Below, one piece after another: positions 50,799 through 59,508 of a DNA stretch of 64,000 nucleotides. Each line of letters starts with the position of its first letter. The stretch's first letter is position 1. The translations under genes were made by a program, and so were the position numbers. This DNA comes from Massilia sp. BJB1822. GTDB lineage: Bacteria > Pseudomonadota > Gammaproteobacteria > Burkholderiales > Burkholderiaceae_D. A model generated the notes under the pieces. The model saw nothing but the letters and a program-made list of their open reading frames with translations. It made no database searches and was not told where the DNA came from. The DNA lies in contig NZ_JABWEB010000002.1 of assembly GCF_013369485.1 (NCBI RefSeq), forward strand, positions 248,001 through 312,000, given 5' to 3'.

Positions 50799-51302
50799 AT
50801 GTCCACAATCACTATTCGCACCACTACTGAATCCGACTGGGAAGCTTTGAAGGAACTGCGGCTTGCCTCCCTGCTTGAGTCGCCCACCGCATTTGGATGG
50901 AACTACGCGGACGCCGCCGCCAGTGATGACGCGCAGTGGCGCGACAACGCGGCAGGCCGCACGCCGAGAACGTATTTGCTGGCCTTTGCCGAAGATAAGG
51001 CCGTGGGATTGATCGGCTATGGCTTGAGCGCCGCAGCGGAGTGCAATCTGATCGCCATGTGGGTCAATCCCGCATTCCGTGGCAAGGATATCGCCGCCGG
51101 TCTGGTGGAGGCGGTCAAGGCCGGGGCGGGCGCGCAAGGGCATCAGCGGATTGTGCTGACCGTTTCCCCTGAAAACAGCCGCGCAGTGGCCCTGTATGAA
51201 AAGCAGAGATTCGCCTTTTTGCCGGAATGGGAAACGCTGGACAGCCATCCGCACATCGAGGTGCAGAAAATGGAATGGAGGAGCGGGGAATGTACGCTTT
51301 AA
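50799..51302 (+). CDS. GNAT family N-acetyltransferase
   Basis: A 167-residue acetyl-CoA-dependent acetyltransferase. Motif A is NLIAMWVNPAFRGKDIAAGL and motif B is VLTVSPENSRAVALYEKQRF. The acceptor is unknown. It starts two bases after the preceding stop and overlaps the next gene, so it is an internal member of the four-gene operon. Confidence 0.88.
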   Translation: MSTITIRTTTESDWEALKELRLASLLESPTAFGWNYADAAASDDAQWRDNAAGRTPRTYLLAFAEDKAVGLIGYGLSAAAECNLIAMWVNPAFRGKDIAAGLVEAVKAGAGAQGHQRIVLTVSPENSRAVALYEKQRFAFLPEWETLDSHPHIEVQKMEWRSGECTL

Positions 51303-51676
51303 AGGTCAGCATTAACGATGGCGCCCCGATTGTGGCTGGCGCCGATGATCTGGCGGTCCTAAACGCGATTATCAATTGCGTTGGCACGCTTGGGGCGGAA
51401 ACCAAGCCGGATGGGGCGGGACAAGCCGTTGACCTGCATCTGAGCATTGGCGGCCTGACTGCGCGAAAAAACGATGCGGCCGACGAGCATCTCCGATGGC
51501 TGTCGCTGCATCCGCTTCAGGTGGGCGACACGGTCACAGTCCAGCTTATCGAAACCTCGGTTGCGGATGCGCCAAGCAGCGGAGAAGAGGCCGCGCAGAG
51601 GCAGCGCGATGAAAAGGAATACTTCGAGCACTGCAAGCGCGTCTACCTTGAGCTGAAGGAGCAACACGAGGCATGA
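51290..51676 (+). CDS. Hypothetical protein
   Basis: A 128-residue protein. The N-terminal half is beta-rich (MYALKVSINDGAPIVAGADD; VDLHLSIGGLTARKND), then comes a WLSLHPLQVGDTVTVQLIE segment and a charged C-terminal helix (AAQRQRDEKEYFEHCKRVYL). No family was recognised. GGAG lies before ATG 51290; the gene overlaps the GNAT gene by 13 bases, so it is translated as part of the same operon. Confidence 0.65.
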   Translation: MYALKVSINDGAPIVAGADDLAVLNAIINCVGTLGAETKPDGAGQAVDLHLSIGGLTARKNDAADEHLRWLSLHPLQVGDTVTVQLIETSVADAPSSGEEAAQRQRDEKEYFEHCKRVYLELKEQHEA

Positions 51677-51688
51677 GCCGATGCCGGC

Positions 51689-52222
51689 TTATTTACAGCG
51701 CGAATACATGAACGATGCCCGTGGTTCGTGGCCGAGGTTGGGGTGGACGATATAGCGTTCCAGCCGGCCTTCGCGTTTGAAGCCGGATTTTTCCAGCGTG
51801 CGGGCTGAGGGTAGGTTTTCGGTATCGCAGGTGGCTTGTATGCGGAAGTAGTCGGGCAGGGCGAGGGCGGCGTCGCAGAAAGCCTGGATGGCCTCGGGCA
51901 TGAGGCCGGCGCCCCAATATTCGCGGCCCAACACATAGCCAATGTCCACGGTATGCGAAAAAACCAGCGCATCCAGCATGCCGATCGGGACATCCTCACG
52001 TTCCGCCAAGGCCAGGATATAGGGGCGGCTTTGATTGCTCTCCCACCGGCTGATGCAGCCTTCGATGAAGTTTTTGGTTTGGCGCAGCGAGGTATGCGGC
52101 CGCCAAACCATATAGCGCGCCACATCCATATCCTGGGTGTAGGACTCAAAAATCACAGCAGCGTCCTCGGGACGCGGTTCGCGCAGAACCAGTCTTTGCG
52201 TGCGGAGCAGGGTGGGCAGCAT
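51689..52222 (-). CDS. GNAT family N-acetyltransferase (RimJ/RimL-like)
   Basis: A 177-residue enzyme of the ribosomal-protein or small-molecule acetyltransferase type (TQRLVLREPRPEDAAVIFES; DIGYVLGREYWGAGLMPEAI; EKSGFKREGRLERYIVH). It is convergent with the four-gene operon with a 12-base gap. Confidence 0.9.
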   Translation of the reverse strand: MLPTLLRTQRLVLREPRPEDAAVIFESYTQDMDVARYMVWRPHTSLRQTKNFIEGCISRWESNQSRPYILALAEREDVPIGMLDALVFSHTVDIGYVLGREYWGAGLMPEAIQAFCDAALALPDYFRIQATCDTENLPSARTLEKSGFKREGRLERYIVHPNLGHEPRASFMYSRCK

Positions 52223-52307
52223 GGTCCGAATAGTGAAGATATTTATTGAAACTTTAACTCATTTGCAAGTTCGTGTCATCGTGGATCTGGCTTAACAGTC
52301 GATGAAG

Positions 52308-52335
52308 AAAAGGCGCCGCGGCGCCTATTTTTCTG
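52308..52335 (+). terminator. Terminator-like palindrome before the GT-C gene
   Basis: AAAA then GGCGCC-GC-GGCGCC then TATTTTTC. It has terminator form, but no plus-strand gene lies directly upstream. It also argues against starting the next gene at 52302. Confidence 0.45.
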
Positions 52336-52391
52336 GCTTCGGCACGATTGATACATTACGATACATGCGAATCTTTACCTGCTTAATCAAT

Positions 52392-53927
52392 ATGCAATCA
52401 TTGTTTCTTCCTGCCGCAGCGCTGCCTTCCGGCCGCCGCCTTTCCAATCTGCTGATCGTGCTTGGTCTGGCACAGATCCTGATCTGGGGCGTGGCCGGGG
52501 GACTGGCGTATAGCTCGACCGAGCTGGATTCGGCCGAGCAGCTGGTGTGGGGCGCAGCGATCGAAGGCGGCTACTGGAAGCATCCGCCGCTGCCATCGTG
52601 GATCATGCACGGCGTGCTGCAGTTTACCAATCCCTCGGTGGCGCTGCCGCTGATGATGGCGCAGGCGGCCATCGTGATCGCGCTGGGGCTGAGCTGGCGC
52701 CTGGCGCGGGAGTTCCTGCCGCCGGCGCAGGCCGCGCTGTCCGTGCTGCTGACATCCTTGATCCTGTACCACAACGCGGGCGCCGACAGCTACAACCACA
52801 ATACGGCGCTGCTGCCGTTCCAGGCGGCGGCAACCCTGGCTTTCTTCCTGGCGACGCGGCGCGACAGCCTGCTGCATTGGGCCGGCGCGGGCTTCTTCGC
52901 CGGTCTATCGATTCTGGTCAAGTATGTGGCCGTCATGCCGCTGGCCGGCTTGCTGCTGTATTTGCTGCTGGACCGCAGCCTGCATCACCGCCGCACGCTG
53001 ATTGGCCTGCTGCTGGGCGCCGCCGTCTGCCTGCTGACGCTTAGCCCGCATCTGCTTTGGCTGCAGCAGAACGATTACGCGCCTTTCCAATATGCGCAGT
53101 CGGTGGTGTTGCCGCTGCAAGGCTTTGGCGCGAAGTTGGGCAGCGTCGGCGCCTTCCTCGTCACCCAGCTGTATCGCGTGCTGCCGCTGCTGCTGGTGCT
53201 GGCGTTGCTGGCTTGGCGCCGTCCGCGCGAGAAGCAGGAGGCGCTGCCGCTGCAGCAGCGCGACCGCCTGTTTATCTGGATTGCCGCCTTGTCGCCGCTG
53301 GTCGTGACGATTTTGTTTGGCCTGGCCTCGGGCACCCGGTTGGAGGCGCGCTGGGGCGCGAATGCCTTCCTGCTCAGCGGCTTGCTGGCGGTGATGCTGC
53401 TGCGTCCCGTGACGACGGCGGGTCTGCTAAAACTGATTACGGTGCTGACGGTGGCGGTGCACGTGCTGTTGTGCGCCGGCCTGGTGCTGGGCAAATCCAT
53501 GGTGGCCGAGCACTTCGGCCGCGCCACGCGCGCCAACTTCCCAGCGGCCGAATTGGCACTGGCGACGCAGCAGGCCTGGCGCTCGCACACCACGGCGCCG
53601 CTGCGCATCGTGGCCACCGACATTTGGCTGGGCGGGAATTTGCGCGCCTTCGGCTTGCCGGACATCGCGGTGCTGATCGATGGCAGCCACCATAAATCCC
53701 CCTGGGTGCGGAGCGAGGACGTGCGCAACTGCGGCGCGATGGTGCTGGACGATCAGAGCAAGGATGGCCGCGCCGGTCCTGTCAATCCGCCCGAGCAGTT
53801 GGCCTTGATCGCGGGCGCCGCCGCCACCGGCACCTGGCAGCTGGCTTGGGGCAACGAGATGAAGCAGCGCCGCACCGTGCGCTGGGCGTATCTGCCGCCG
53901 CAGGATCCGGGGCGTTGCGTGCGCTAA
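52392..53927 (+). CDS. GT-C glycosyltransferase (family 39, ArnT/PMT-like)
   Basis: A protein of about 511 residues with 11-12 membrane helices and the GT-C architecture. The first periplasmic loop has the acidic motif STELDSAEQLVWG that binds the polyprenyl-phosphate sugar. HPPLPSWIMHG and NAGADSYNHNTALLP are family landmarks. It transfers a sugar from a lipid carrier to a lipid or protein in the periplasm. The start is uncertain: ATGs at 52302, 52365 and 52392 are in frame, none with a good Shine-Dalgarno; 52302 would make the terminator-like palindrome part of the coding sequence. Confidence 0.82.
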   Translation: MQSLFLPAAALPSGRRLSNLLIVLGLAQILIWGVAGGLAYSSTELDSAEQLVWGAAIEGGYWKHPPLPSWIMHGVLQFTNPSVALPLMMAQAAIVIALGLSWRLAREFLPPAQAALSVLLTSLILYHNAGADSYNHNTALLPFQAAATLAFFLATRRDSLLHWAGAGFFAGLSILVKYVAVMPLAGLLLYLLLDRSLHHRRTLIGLLLGAAVCLLTLSPHLLWLQQNDYAPFQYAQSVVLPLQGFGAKLGSVGAFLVTQLYRVLPLLLVLALLAWRRPREKQEALPLQQRDRLFIWIAALSPLVVTILFGLASGTRLEARWGANAFLLSGLLAVMLLRPVTTAGLLKLITVLTVAVHVLLCAGLVLGKSMVAEHFGRATRANFPAAELALATQQAWRSHTTAPLRIVATDIWLGGNLRAFGLPDIAVLIDGSHHKSPWVRSEDVRNCGAMVLDDQSKDGRAGPVNPPEQLALIAGAAATGTWQLAWGNEMKQRRTVRWAYLPPQDPGRCVR

Positions 53928-53930
53928 GGG

Positions 53931-54434
53931 TTAGTTGTCTCGGCGCTCAATGGCGGGCAGGTCGGCGCCTTGTTTGAAGAGCAGCTTCTTGATATTGCTA
54001 TCGCGACTGCAGCGCTCCAGATCCTCATCGAAAATGATCTGATCGTTTTTCCAGACGCTGGCATGGACGCCGGTGCTTGCGCCGCAGCGCGACATGGCGT
54101 TGGCTGCGCCGGGAACGCCTTTCAGCTGAACCTTGTAACGGTCTGTCGCCAGGGTGCAGCGCTTTTCCACGCTAAGAATCTCTTGCACCATGCTGGTTTC
54201 AGGATTGAACTTCACCAGATCATCCGTCTTCCATAAATCCATGCGTTTGGTCGGCGGATCGTTGGGGTAGAACACGCCCAGTTCGAGCGTGAGATTCTTA
54301 TGGTGGCATTCCATGCCCACCAGGACCACGCCATCCTTTTGCGGCTGCCGGAAATCGTAGTTTGGCACGCCGGCAAGGCAATGCAGGGGAAGTGAGGCCA
54401 GCAGGAGCGGCGCCATCAAACGAAGACGATTCAT
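53931..54434 (-). CDS. Exported hypothetical protein
   Basis: A 167-residue protein with a signal peptide (about 1-21, ending LAG). The mature part is beta-rich with several Cys (VGMECHHKNLTLELGVF; VEKRCTLATDRYKVQLKG; MSRCGAS; DLERCSRD), which may form two disulfides. No family was recognised. It is convergent with the GT-C gene and downstream of a TetR gene on the same strand. Confidence 0.65.
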   Translation of the reverse strand: MNRLRLMAPLLLASLPLHCLAGVPNYDFRQPQKDGVVLVGMECHHKNLTLELGVFYPNDPPTKRMDLWKTDDLVKFNPETSMVQEILSVEKRCTLATDRYKVQLKGVPGAANAMSRCGASTGVHASVWKNDQIIFDEDLERCSRDSNIKKLLFKQGADLPAIERRDN

Positions 54435-54457
54435 GAGATTCCATTGGCTGGTGAAGG

Positions 54458-55111
54458 TCAGCGCAGAATAGCATGGCCGGATGCCGCGGCGTTCTGAAAC
54501 AGGCCCAGTGCGGCGCGGATATGCGCCGCCGCATCCCATTCCGGCATCGGCGGAATCAAGCCCAGGGCCATGCGCCGCAGCGGCTCGCCGATCGCCATTC
54601 CCAGCAGCAGTTCGCAGAACAGGCGCGGTTCGCCGATCACGATCAGCTTGCGGCTGCGCTGGCGCTCCAGCCAGTCCACCAGCATTTCCGTGCCGCGCTC
54701 GATGCCGTTGCGCTGGTAGATGGCCAGCATGTCGGCGCGCCCCGGAAACTCCGTGGTCAGCAGGCGGAATAGGCCGACCGCGTCGGCCGATAGCACGCTG
54801 CGCGCAATCGCCAGCAGCATGCGCTCCAGGGCCGGAAAGACCTGATCGGTTTTGCCCACATCCTCCAGCAGCAGCGGCGCGAAAGCATCCGTCATATGGC
54901 GCACCACCAGGCCCACCAGCTCCTCGCGGTTGGCGGCATGGCGATAGAGGGTCTTCTTCGCTAGCCCCGCGTGTTTGGCGACAGCTTCCATGGTGGTCGC
55001 CGCATAGCCCTGGTTCAGCAGCAGCCAGGTGGTGGAGGCCAGCATCGCCGCCACGACTTCTTCCTCGGGCCGCGCCGGCCTGCCGCGCTGTTTCGCGGAT
55101 GTTTCGCTCAT
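54458..55111 (-). CDS. TetR family transcriptional regulator
   Basis: A 217-residue repressor. The N-terminal helix-turn-helix is GYAATTMEAVAKHAGLAKKTLYRH; the C-terminal helices form the ligand domain. It is divergent from a PhlG-like hydrolase gene. A near-perfect 23-base palindrome covers the promoter between them, so the regulator probably represses the hydrolase and itself and is released by the hydrolase substrate or a relative. This parallels PhlH/PhlG of fluorescent pseudomonads. Confidence 0.93.
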   Translation of the reverse strand: MSETSAKQRGRPARPEEEVVAAMLASTTWLLLNQGYAATTMEAVAKHAGLAKKTLYRHAANREELVGLVVRHMTDAFAPLLLEDVGKTDQVFPALERMLLAIARSVLSADAVGLFRLLTTEFPGRADMLAIYQRNGIERGTEMLVDWLERQRSRKLIVIGEPRLFCELLLGMAIGEPLRRMALGLIPPMPEWDAAAHIRAALGLFQNAAASGHAILR

Positions 55112-55158
55112 TCCTGCCTCCTGAATCGTCTTGCCGGTATTTTACCGCAGCGAAGAAT

Positions 55159-55191
55159 AAGGAAACGCAATGCGTTTCCTTAATATATAAT
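55159..55191. promoter_or_regulatory. TetR operator over the PhlG-like gene promoter
   Basis: AAGGAAACGCA and TGCGTTTCCTT flank one central base (55159-55181), a perfect 11-bp-arm palindrome. A TATAAT box follows at 55186-55191, so the operator covers the -35 to -10 interval of the promoter that reads to the right. The ATG lies 31 bases further on. Confidence 0.85.
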
Positions 55192-55221
55192 GGGCTTCCC
55201 AACAAGCGAAGGAGCATTGTT

Positions 55222-55923
55222 ATGAAACCGAATCACACTGCAGCACAATGGGATCTGCCCGAAATCGAACAACTGCTGGAGCGCCGGCCGGTGCGGCTGG
55301 AAACCGGCATCACGCGCAATGCGGCCGGCCAGCTGGTGGTGGCGGTGCGCACCGATATGCACGGCTGCAAGGGCCGAATGCTGGACTGGTGGTTCAAGTA
55401 TTTCGAGACGACCCAGCACATCAAATGGTGGCATCCGCATGATCATGTGGAGCATCGCGGCTGGGACAGCAAATGGAAGAAAGGGGAGAGCTATATCGGC
55501 GCTTCGATCCACGCAGTGGAATCGCTGTCCGATATTCCGCCGGTGGCGGCCAAGCTGAAATTCCACGCGCCGGAAGAGGCTTTTGCGCCGGACCGCCTGC
55601 GCCTGGCCTATGCCCAGGGCGATGTGGCGGCCGCCGTGTATGCCCGCATCGGCTTCGGCGACCATATCCAGCTCGACGAGCATGGCGACCCGCAGGATGG
55701 CCATATGCTGCACATCGCCACCGACACGCCTTTCGGCTGCGTGCTGCGCAGCCGCTTCCTGCTTGGCTTATCGGCCGACCAGCCGCTGGATGAGGTGCCC
55801 GACAATCTGGGCCTGAGCCTGATGCGCCATTGCTATACCGAGTTCACTTACCTGAGCCGCTTCCTGCCTTCGCTGTACTACGGCGAGCATGCGAACGGGG
55901 AAGCCGTGCCGCTGCCCTGGTAA
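55222..55923 (+). CDS. PhlG-like carbon-carbon hydrolase (diacetylphloroglucinol hydrolase family)
   Basis: A 233-residue cytoplasmic enzyme of the DAPG hydrolase family. PhlG removes an acetyl group from 2,4-diacetylphloroglucinol using a zinc held by His and Glu residues. Here the core RTDMHGCKGRMLDWWFKYF and IKWWHPHDHVEHRGWD carry the likely His ligands, and EFTYLSRFLPSLYYGEHA lies near the C-terminus. The length is shorter than PhlG (about 290), so the substrate may differ. AAGGAG precedes the ATG. It is divergent from a TetR gene; no DAPG biosynthesis genes are nearby. Confidence 0.8.
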   Translation: MKPNHTAAQWDLPEIEQLLERRPVRLETGITRNAAGQLVVAVRTDMHGCKGRMLDWWFKYFETTQHIKWWHPHDHVEHRGWDSKWKKGESYIGASIHAVESLSDIPPVAAKLKFHAPEEAFAPDRLRLAYAQGDVAAAVYARIGFGDHIQLDEHGDPQDGHMLHIATDTPFGCVLRSRFLLGLSADQPLDEVPDNLGLSLMRHCYTEFTYLSRFLPSLYYGEHANGEAVPLPW

Positions 55924-55924
55924 G

Positions 55925-56425
55925 TCAGTCGCCAAGCCCGGCCGCCTGCTGCGACAGGCGGTCTGCTTCGCCGTTCTTATGACGCGGTATCCAGCGCAAG
56001 GCCACTTGCGACAATAGGCTCATCAGCTGCGTGGCCCGCGCGCGGTGCGCTTCCAATCCCTTGGCGTTGGCGGCCTGCTGCAGCACGTCGTGAATCACCA
56101 CCTGGCTGTCGCCGTGCACCAGCAGCTCCGGCACCCGCATTTGCACGGCGGTTTCCAGCAGCGCGATCAGGGCCAGGTATTCGGCGTCGCCGCTGCTGCC
56201 ATGGCCGGCGCGGCGGCTGATTTCGATGCGTTCGCCGGCCGGGCCGGCCAGCAGGCCGCCAATGCCGATGCGGCCCGGATTCGGATGGGCGGAGCCATCG
56301 AACCAGGCGCGCCAGGCGGTGGGGGAGGCATCCAGTGCTGTTTTTTGCCGCGCCAGCTTTTCGGCGCGGGCGCGTTCGGCGGCGGCCAAGCGGCGCGGAT
56401 TGGGTGGTGATACGGATAAGGTCAT
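55925..56425 (-). CDS. RNase H-like protein
   Basis: A 166-residue protein with an RNase HI-type fold. The four catalytic acids can be placed in WFDGSAHPNPG, GDAEYLALIALLE, LLVHGDSQVVI and NGEADRLSQQA. It has a basic N-terminal extension (RRLAAAERARAEKLARQK) before the domain. Such proteins cleave RNA in RNA/DNA hybrids, but members of this group may have other roles. ATG 56425 is preferred over an upstream GTG at 56482, which overlaps the S9 peptidase leader. It is convergent with the PhlG-like gene, one base apart. Confidence 0.78.
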   Translation of the reverse strand: MTLSVSPPNPRRLAAAERARAEKLARQKTALDASPTAWRAWFDGSAHPNPGRIGIGGLLAGPAGERIEISRRAGHGSSGDAEYLALIALLETAVQMRVPELLVHGDSQVVIHDVLQQAANAKGLEAHRARATQLMSLLSQVALRWIPRHKNGEADRLSQQAAGLGD

Positions 56426-56506
56426 GCTGATAAGTTTATTGACAACAGTGTTCGATCTTGCAAGACTATGAAGCGCTTTCACCCGTATCCTAACAGGAGA
56501 TTGTTT

Positions 56507-58444
56507 ATGCGCTTAATCCACCGTGCCGCGCGTCTGACTGCGCTGGCCTTGCTGTTGCAGTGTGCATTTGCCCCAATGAGTTCCCAGGCCGCCTCCGTGG
56601 CCCGCTCCGTTCAGAAGACTCCCAAGAAGTACAGCATCGAGCAGTTCATGGCGACCACCTCCATTTCGGGCGCAAGCTTCAGCCACGACGAGAAGAACAT
56701 CCTTTTCAGCAGCAACGAGAGCGGTATTTTCAACGTCTATTCGATTCCTGTGGGCGGCGGCAAGCCGGTGGCGCTGACCAAGTCCACCGTGGACAGTCAT
56801 TACGCGGTGAGCTATTTCCGCCACGACGACCGCATCCTGTTCACGCGCGACAAGGGCGGCGATGAGCAGAACCACCTGTTCGTGCGCGAGCTGGATGGCA
56901 CGGAAAAAGACCTGACGCCGGGCGAGAAGCTGAAAGCGGCCTTCGCCGGCTGGTCGCAGGACGGCAAGGCCTTCTATGTGCAGAGCAATGAGCGCGATCC
57001 CAAATACTTCGATCTGTACCGCTACGACGCCAAGACGTATGAGCGCAGCCTGCTGTACAAAACCGAGAGCAGCCTGCGGCCGGTGGACGTCAGCCGCGAC
57101 GGCAAATGGATCGCGCTGGACAAGCCGAATACCACGGCCGACAGCGACATCTATCTGTACAACGTCGCCAGCCAGGAGACGAAGCACATCACGCCGCACC
57201 AGGGCACGGCCAGCTATAACACTGCCACCTTCGATCCGGCGTCGAGCAAGCTGTTTTTCACTTCGAACGATGGCGGCGAATTCACTTCGCTGCGCAGCTA
57301 CGATCTGGCCAGCGGCAAGGTGAGCGAGCATGAAAAAGCGCGCTGGGACGTGATGGGCACCGATTTCTCGCACAATGGCCGCTTCCGCGTCACCGCCATC
57401 AACCAGGACGGCACCATCGTGCAGCGCATCGTCGAAGGGGCGCAGGAAAAACCGCTGGTCCTGCCCAAGCTGCAAGGCGGCGAAATGCGCGGCGCGACCT
57501 TCTCGGACAGCGGCAATCTGCTGGCCTTCTACGTCAATGGCGACCGCTCGCCCAATAATCTCTTCGTCTACGACCTGCGCTCGAAAAAGCTGAACCAGCT
57601 GACGCAAAGCCTGAACAAGGAAATCGACGCCAACGACCTGGTGGAAGCGGAAGTGGTGCGCTTCAAGTCCTTCGACGGCGTGGAAATCCCGTCGATCTTC
57701 CTCAAGCCGAAGGGCGCTTCGCTGACGAACAAGGTGCCGGCCGTGGTGTTCGTGCATGGCGGTCCTGGCGGGCAGACGCGGCGCGGCTACAACCCGCTGT
57801 TCCAGTACCTGGCCAATAAGGGCTATGCGGTTCTCGGCATTAACAACCGGGGCAGCAGCGGCTACGGCAAGACTTTCTACACCGCCGACGACGGCAAGCA
57901 TGGCCGCGAGCCGCTGTGGGATTGCGTGGAAGCGAAAACCTATCTGGCCAGCCTAGGTTACATCGATCCGGACCGCATTGGCATCATGGGCGGCAGCTAC
58001 GGCGGCTATATGACGCTGGCGGCGCTGGCCTTCCGTCCCGAGGCATTCAAGGTCGGCATCGATATTTTCGGTGTCAGCAACTGGGTGCGCACGCTGGAAT
58101 CGATTCCGCCTTACTGGGAAGCGCAGCGCAAAGCCCTGTATGCGGAAATCGGCGATCCGGTGAAGGACAAGGAGTTCCTGATCGAGACGTCGCCGCTGTT
58201 CCACGCCAAGCATATCCGCAAGCCGCTGATGGTCATCCAGGGCAAAAACGATCCGCGCGTGATCAAGCCGGAGAGCGACGAGATCGTGGAGGCGGTGAAA
58301 AAGAATCAGGTGCCGGTCGAATACGTGGTCTTCGACGATGAAGGCCATGGCTTCAGCAAGAAAAAGAACCAGATCGAGGCGAACGGCAAAATGGTCGAAT
58401 TCCTCGACAAGTACCTGAAGCCGGGACTGCCGGCGGCGAAGTAA
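56507..58444 (+). CDS. S9 family prolyl oligopeptidase/acylaminoacyl-peptidase-like, exported
   Basis: A 645-residue serine peptidase with a signal peptide (about 1-28, ending MSSQAA). Residues 40-390 form a beta-propeller-like region of WD/PD40-type repeats (ISGASFSHDEKNILFSSNES). The C-terminal alpha/beta-hydrolase has the oxyanion segment VVFVHGGPGG and nucleophile Ser497 in GGSYGGYM; the Asp and His are in KNDPR and DEGHGF. It would degrade short peptides in the periplasm. ATG 56507 is chosen (GGAG upstream). It is followed by a bidirectional terminator. Confidence 0.9.
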   Translation: MRLIHRAARLTALALLLQCAFAPMSSQAASVARSVQKTPKKYSIEQFMATTSISGASFSHDEKNILFSSNESGIFNVYSIPVGGGKPVALTKSTVDSHYAVSYFRHDDRILFTRDKGGDEQNHLFVRELDGTEKDLTPGEKLKAAFAGWSQDGKAFYVQSNERDPKYFDLYRYDAKTYERSLLYKTESSLRPVDVSRDGKWIALDKPNTTADSDIYLYNVASQETKHITPHQGTASYNTATFDPASSKLFFTSNDGGEFTSLRSYDLASGKVSEHEKARWDVMGTDFSHNGRFRVTAINQDGTIVQRIVEGAQEKPLVLPKLQGGEMRGATFSDSGNLLAFYVNGDRSPNNLFVYDLRSKKLNQLTQSLNKEIDANDLVEAEVVRFKSFDGVEIPSIFLKPKGASLTNKVPAVVFVHGGPGGQTRRGYNPLFQYLANKGYAVLGINNRGSSGYGKTFYTADDGKHGREPLWDCVEAKTYLASLGYIDPDRIGIMGGSYGGYMTLAALAFRPEAFKVGIDIFGVSNWVRTLESIPPYWEAQRKALYAEIGDPVKDKEFLIETSPLFHAKHIRKPLMVIQGKNDPRVIKPESDEIVEAVKKNQVPVEYVVFDDEGHGFSKKKNQIEANGKMVEFLDKYLKPGLPAAK

Positions 58445-58449
58445 ACGAC

Positions 58450-58478
58450 AAAGGGCCATCCAGCGATGGCCCTTTCTA
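58450..58478. terminator. Intrinsic terminator after the S9 peptidase gene
   Basis: AAAGGGCCATC / GATGGCCCTTT perfect 11-bp stem with a CAGC loop. It lies between convergent genes and can serve both. Confidence 0.88.
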
Positions 58479-58497
58479 CATGCCGCGCCGCGTTGGC

Positions 58498-59127
58498 TTA
58501 GCGGCGGTTCGGATTGTCGGGACGGCGGTCGTAGCGGTTTGGCACGCCGTCGCCATCGCGGTCGCGGTCGCGCCGGTTGGGAATGCCGTCATTGTCGCGG
58601 TCACGGTCGTAGCGGTTGGGGATGCCGTCATGGTCGCTGTCGCGCCAGCCATCGCGCCCATGTCCGCGGCCGTGGTTATGGTCGTTCCAGTGGCCGTTGT
58701 GCGGGCGCCGGCCGCCGTCGATCCAGACCTGGGTATTGCCGCGATAATCCCAGTAGCCGGGCGCCGGTTCATAGCGCGGCGGCGGGGGCATGGCGACATA
58801 CGTGCGGCCGCCGATGCGGTTGGTGACCCAGCCGCCACGGTCCAGGCGCCAGCCGGAGCCGGTGTGAATCCAGACCGGCTGCTGATAGTACATGCCGTAG
58901 CGTTCCGTTTCCCAGCGGCCGGGCAGCCATACGTGGCGGTAGCCGTCCCAGTTCCAGTAGCCGGGCGCCCAGATATAGCCGGAGCGCGGCGGGGGCATCG
59001 TTTCCAGTCGCACCGGTGGCGGCGCGCTGCCGACAACAATGCTGACATCGACCTGCGCCATCGCGGCGGGCGCCATTGCAGCCGAGCCAAGAAGCAGGGC
59101 GGCGGCGATAAATGTCGGCTTGATCAT
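58498..59127 (-). CDS. Exported WxPGYW-repeat protein with calcium-type DxDNDG repeats (longer paralogue)
   Basis: A 209-residue protein; signal peptide about 1-24. It has three or so WxPGYW-type units (YIWAPGYWNWDGYRHVWLPG; YEPAPGYWDYRGNTQVWIDGG), a His/Gly/Asp-rich spacer (HWNDHNHGRGHGRDGW), then four DxDxDGIPNRxD repeats ending RRPDNPNRR. Architecture and C-terminus match the 138-residue protein at 35933-36349. It is convergent with the S9 peptidase gene. Confidence 0.78.
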   Translation of the reverse strand: MIKPTFIAAALLLGSAAMAPAAMAQVDVSIVVGSAPPPVRLETMPPPRSGYIWAPGYWNWDGYRHVWLPGRWETERYGMYYQQPVWIHTGSGWRLDRGGWVTNRIGGRTYVAMPPPPRYEPAPGYWDYRGNTQVWIDGGRRPHNGHWNDHNHGRGHGRDGWRDSDHDGIPNRYDRDRDNDGIPNRRDRDRDGDGVPNRYDRRPDNPNRR

Positions 59128-59262
59128 GATTCACTCTCCAGTTGCTAGTGCGCTGAATTCACTATATCAAGCGCTAGCGGTGGAAGGTAAATCTGATGCA
59201 GTTTTTTACAAATGACCAGAATTTGCTACAGAGTTTTGCTGCGTTGCCGCATGCGGCCGCGT

Positions 59263-59508
59263 TCAGATCGTGCTGTTGCTCAGCAGTTTGCGCTCATCTT
59301 GCAGCAGTTGCTTCTTTTGCGCGGCATTCAGACGTTTGGCGCTGACGACGACAACCTGCATATCGGGCGCCACGCTGGCCACCTGGGCCGGCAGGCTGCG
59401 GGCCGGAGCGCTTGCAACCACGGGCTTTGCATCGAAAACGTAGGTGGCGGCGCAGGCCAGGCCGAGGGCGACGACGAAGATGGCTTCAAAGTTTTTCAGC
59501 GTATTCAT
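59263..59508 (-). CDS. Small exported or membrane-anchored protein
   Basis: An 81-residue protein with one N-terminal hydrophobic segment (FEAIFVVALGLACAATYVF), followed by an Ala/Val-rich stretch and a helical C-terminus (RLNAAQKKQLLQDERKLLSN). It may be a signal peptide or an anchor. No function is recognised. Confidence 0.55.
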   Translation of the reverse strand: MNTLKNFEAIFVVALGLACAATYVFDAKPVVASAPARSLPAQVASVAPDMQVVVVSAKRLNAAQKKQLLQDERKLLSNSTI

